Source: Prinsepia uniflora | Lineage: Eukaryota; Streptophyta; Magnoliopsida; Rosales; Rosaceae | Direction: 5' to 3' | NCBI GenBank assembly: GCA_032719365.1 | Contig: CM064867.1 | Location: forward strand, 71,298,136 to 71,362,135 | Length of the DNA: 64,000 nt | Notes under the pieces: generated by a model | What the model was told of the DNA's origin: nothing | Seen by the model: the letters and a program-made list of their open reading frames with translations, nothing else | Databases searched by the model: none | Program-made: the position numbers and the translations under genes | Shown: positions 62,801 to 64,000 of the stretch, one piece after another | How the letters are laid out: every line of letters begins with the position of its first letter | Position numbering within the stretch: position 1 is the stretch's first letter

Positions 62801-62976
62801 TCATCTATCAAAGTCTATTTGACCGCCAGAATGAAAAGTCGACGTTTTACCCACGACCAGGGGCAAAACGATCATTTTGCATCGTTCATCCGATTTCGCC
62901 CAACTAATCACCGATTAACCTCACTAATTGTGATTTGTCACTAATATAATCTTGGAATTCGGGACGGGTCGTTACA
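59871..62976 (-). mobile_element. LTR 3 of tandem array (5' LTR of upper unit)
   Basis: 3106 bp, TGACAGGACCC to GGGACGGGTCGTTACA, very close to LTR 2 throughout. It carries the palindrome at 62431-62460, ATGCATGCA sites at 60147 and 61426, and a TA microsatellite near 60687-60707. ATGAA follows at 62977. No matching duplication can be tested because LTR 1 is truncated. Confidence 0.92.
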
Positions 62977-63179
62977 ATGAAGACACTATCAAATTATGGG
63001 GACACTATCAGATTATCCGGACACAAATGCAATTTCAAAATTTTCATCAACTAAGGCTATTTGATGTCTCAATAATCTAATAGTGCCCTCATAACCTAAT
63101 CGCGTCCTTATAGTCTGATAGTGTCATTCAACTCAGATCAGATCTAATCTCATATAAGATCAGCAAGATTGGCAAATTC
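62977..63179. other. Centre of the foldback element
   Basis: Short repeats of GGACACTATCAGATTAT in both orientations (62984-63022, 63105-63126). No coding sequence. Confidence 0.5.
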
Positions 63180-63516
63180 AAAAAAGGTTTATATGGCCTT
63201 CAACCTAGCATCATCTTTCCAATCCTACACCTGAAAATTCATCATCCTCACTCCTCAATTGGTTGTTTTCTTTAATTCATTTAATGCCCAACACATAATT
63301 ATACAAATTCAACAAGCACAAAACACACAATATAAAGATAAAAAAAATTAGAGACATAAAAAGATGAATGGTCACTAGTTCAAATTCATGGTTTTGGCCG
63401 ATGATAAACGAGAGTGATGGGAAGATGAGAGAGATGAGATGATGAGAATGATGAGAGCGAAACGAAGATGATGAGCTGGTCTAGGTTGCAAGCTTTGGGA
63501 GGAAAAAAACTTCAAG

Positions 63517-63577
<61 letters not shown>

Positions 63578-63689
63578 AGAAAGAGAGAGTTACTATAAGA
63601 TATTTATAGTGTGTAATCTTGTAAAGAAAGTCTGAAGGCCCTTATTTTTGAAAAAGTTTGACCCAAATTGCCTATTTTATCATTTTCCC
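63180..63689. mobile_element. Right arm of the long inverted repeat
   Basis: Partner of 48428-49131 in reverse complement. It ends CATTTTCCC at 63689 and contains an (AG)n run at 63519-63589 that is absent from the left arm. Confidence 0.7.
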
Positions 63690-64000
63690 TAAAAGTTTTT
63701 TCATGTGGGGTTCCTATTCCACATGTTAAATCGTCGATCAACGACAAGGTTGATATGTAAAATAGAGTAATAAAATAACTCACATGTTATAATATTATTA
63801 GTGGCTTGAACTATAACCAATTACTTGTCGTTCCAAGTACACAAAATAATTACTTGAGGGAAGGTGTTTAATGTGGCTTTAACAAATTGAGAGTGGCATT
63901 ACATTTACACATGAAAAACTTTGTGTTTGTTTTGGTGTTGGGGACATAGGAAATGGCGATTCATGATGAAAACCGATCATGTCAAATTAATTCACTATGA
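63690..64000. other. AT-rich flank, nothing recognised
   Basis: No ORF, repeat or RNA gene was seen in the last 311 bases. Confidence 0.4.

Noticed and set aside
1..64000. Endogenous pararetrovirus or other viral insert
   Set aside because: No movement-protein, coat or pararetroviral RT motif was seen. The only pol sequence is a chromovirus integrase with chromodomain.

Overview
The window is nuclear DNA of a flowering plant, probably a woody eudicot. About 85% is nested LTR retrotransposon sequence of Ty3/gypsy type. There is also a broken Mutator-like (MULE) element, a Cassandra-type 5S-bearing LTR, a foldback MITE, a plastid-derived fragment, and one intact host gene. That gene is a two-exon FAR1-RELATED SEQUENCE (FRS) regulator at 42699-45758. 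I could not identify the species.

Layout. 1-3392: two LTR remnants, one inside the other. 4016-8971: a truncated chromovirus (minus strand) with a dead integrase and chromodomain fragment. 8972-11270: a partial LTR. 11393-11726: a 35-bp tandem repeat and a Cassandra LTR. 12812-13250 and 21114-21950: the two halves of one MULE transposase pseudogene. They were split by a solo LTR (13251-21113, target duplication GGCAG) that itself carries two later solo LTRs (13263-16399 with ACCCG; 17336-20032 with CAGCG/CAGTG). 23120-23476: a MITE-like inverted repeat. 23531-37912: a complete non-autonomous LTR element on the minus strand, invaded by a plus-strand LTR with its primer-binding site (26985-30341) and by a solo LTR (32051-35280, CTAGC). 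37950-41440: an old LTR. 42473-46560: the FRS gene. 47351-47542: plastid rps12 intron/exon sequence. 48428-63689: a long inverted repeat bracketing an LTR-internal-LTR-internal-LTR tandem array (49132-62976).

The non-autonomous elements have 2.5-3.3 kb LTRs, a tRNA-iMet-type primer-binding site and a polypurine tract, but 2.2-2.8 kb internal regions without gag or pol. They therefore look LARD-like and must depend on a helper such as the chromovirus whose integrase remains at 6640-7921.

The most unusual signal is inside the LTRs. Families whose overall sequence has diverged share the same architecture: (a) arrays of 13-16 nt micro-hairpins whose stems differ from unit to unit but stay complementary; (b) a pair of inverted arms (GTGAGTGGAC...ATGCATGCAT / ATGCATGCAT...GTCCACTCAC) bracketing the LTR centre; (c) a near-perfect palindrome near the LTR 5' end; (d) a duplicated module near the LTR 5' end. 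The apparent compensatory changes suggest conserved structure rather than conserved sequence. All alignments were done by eye.
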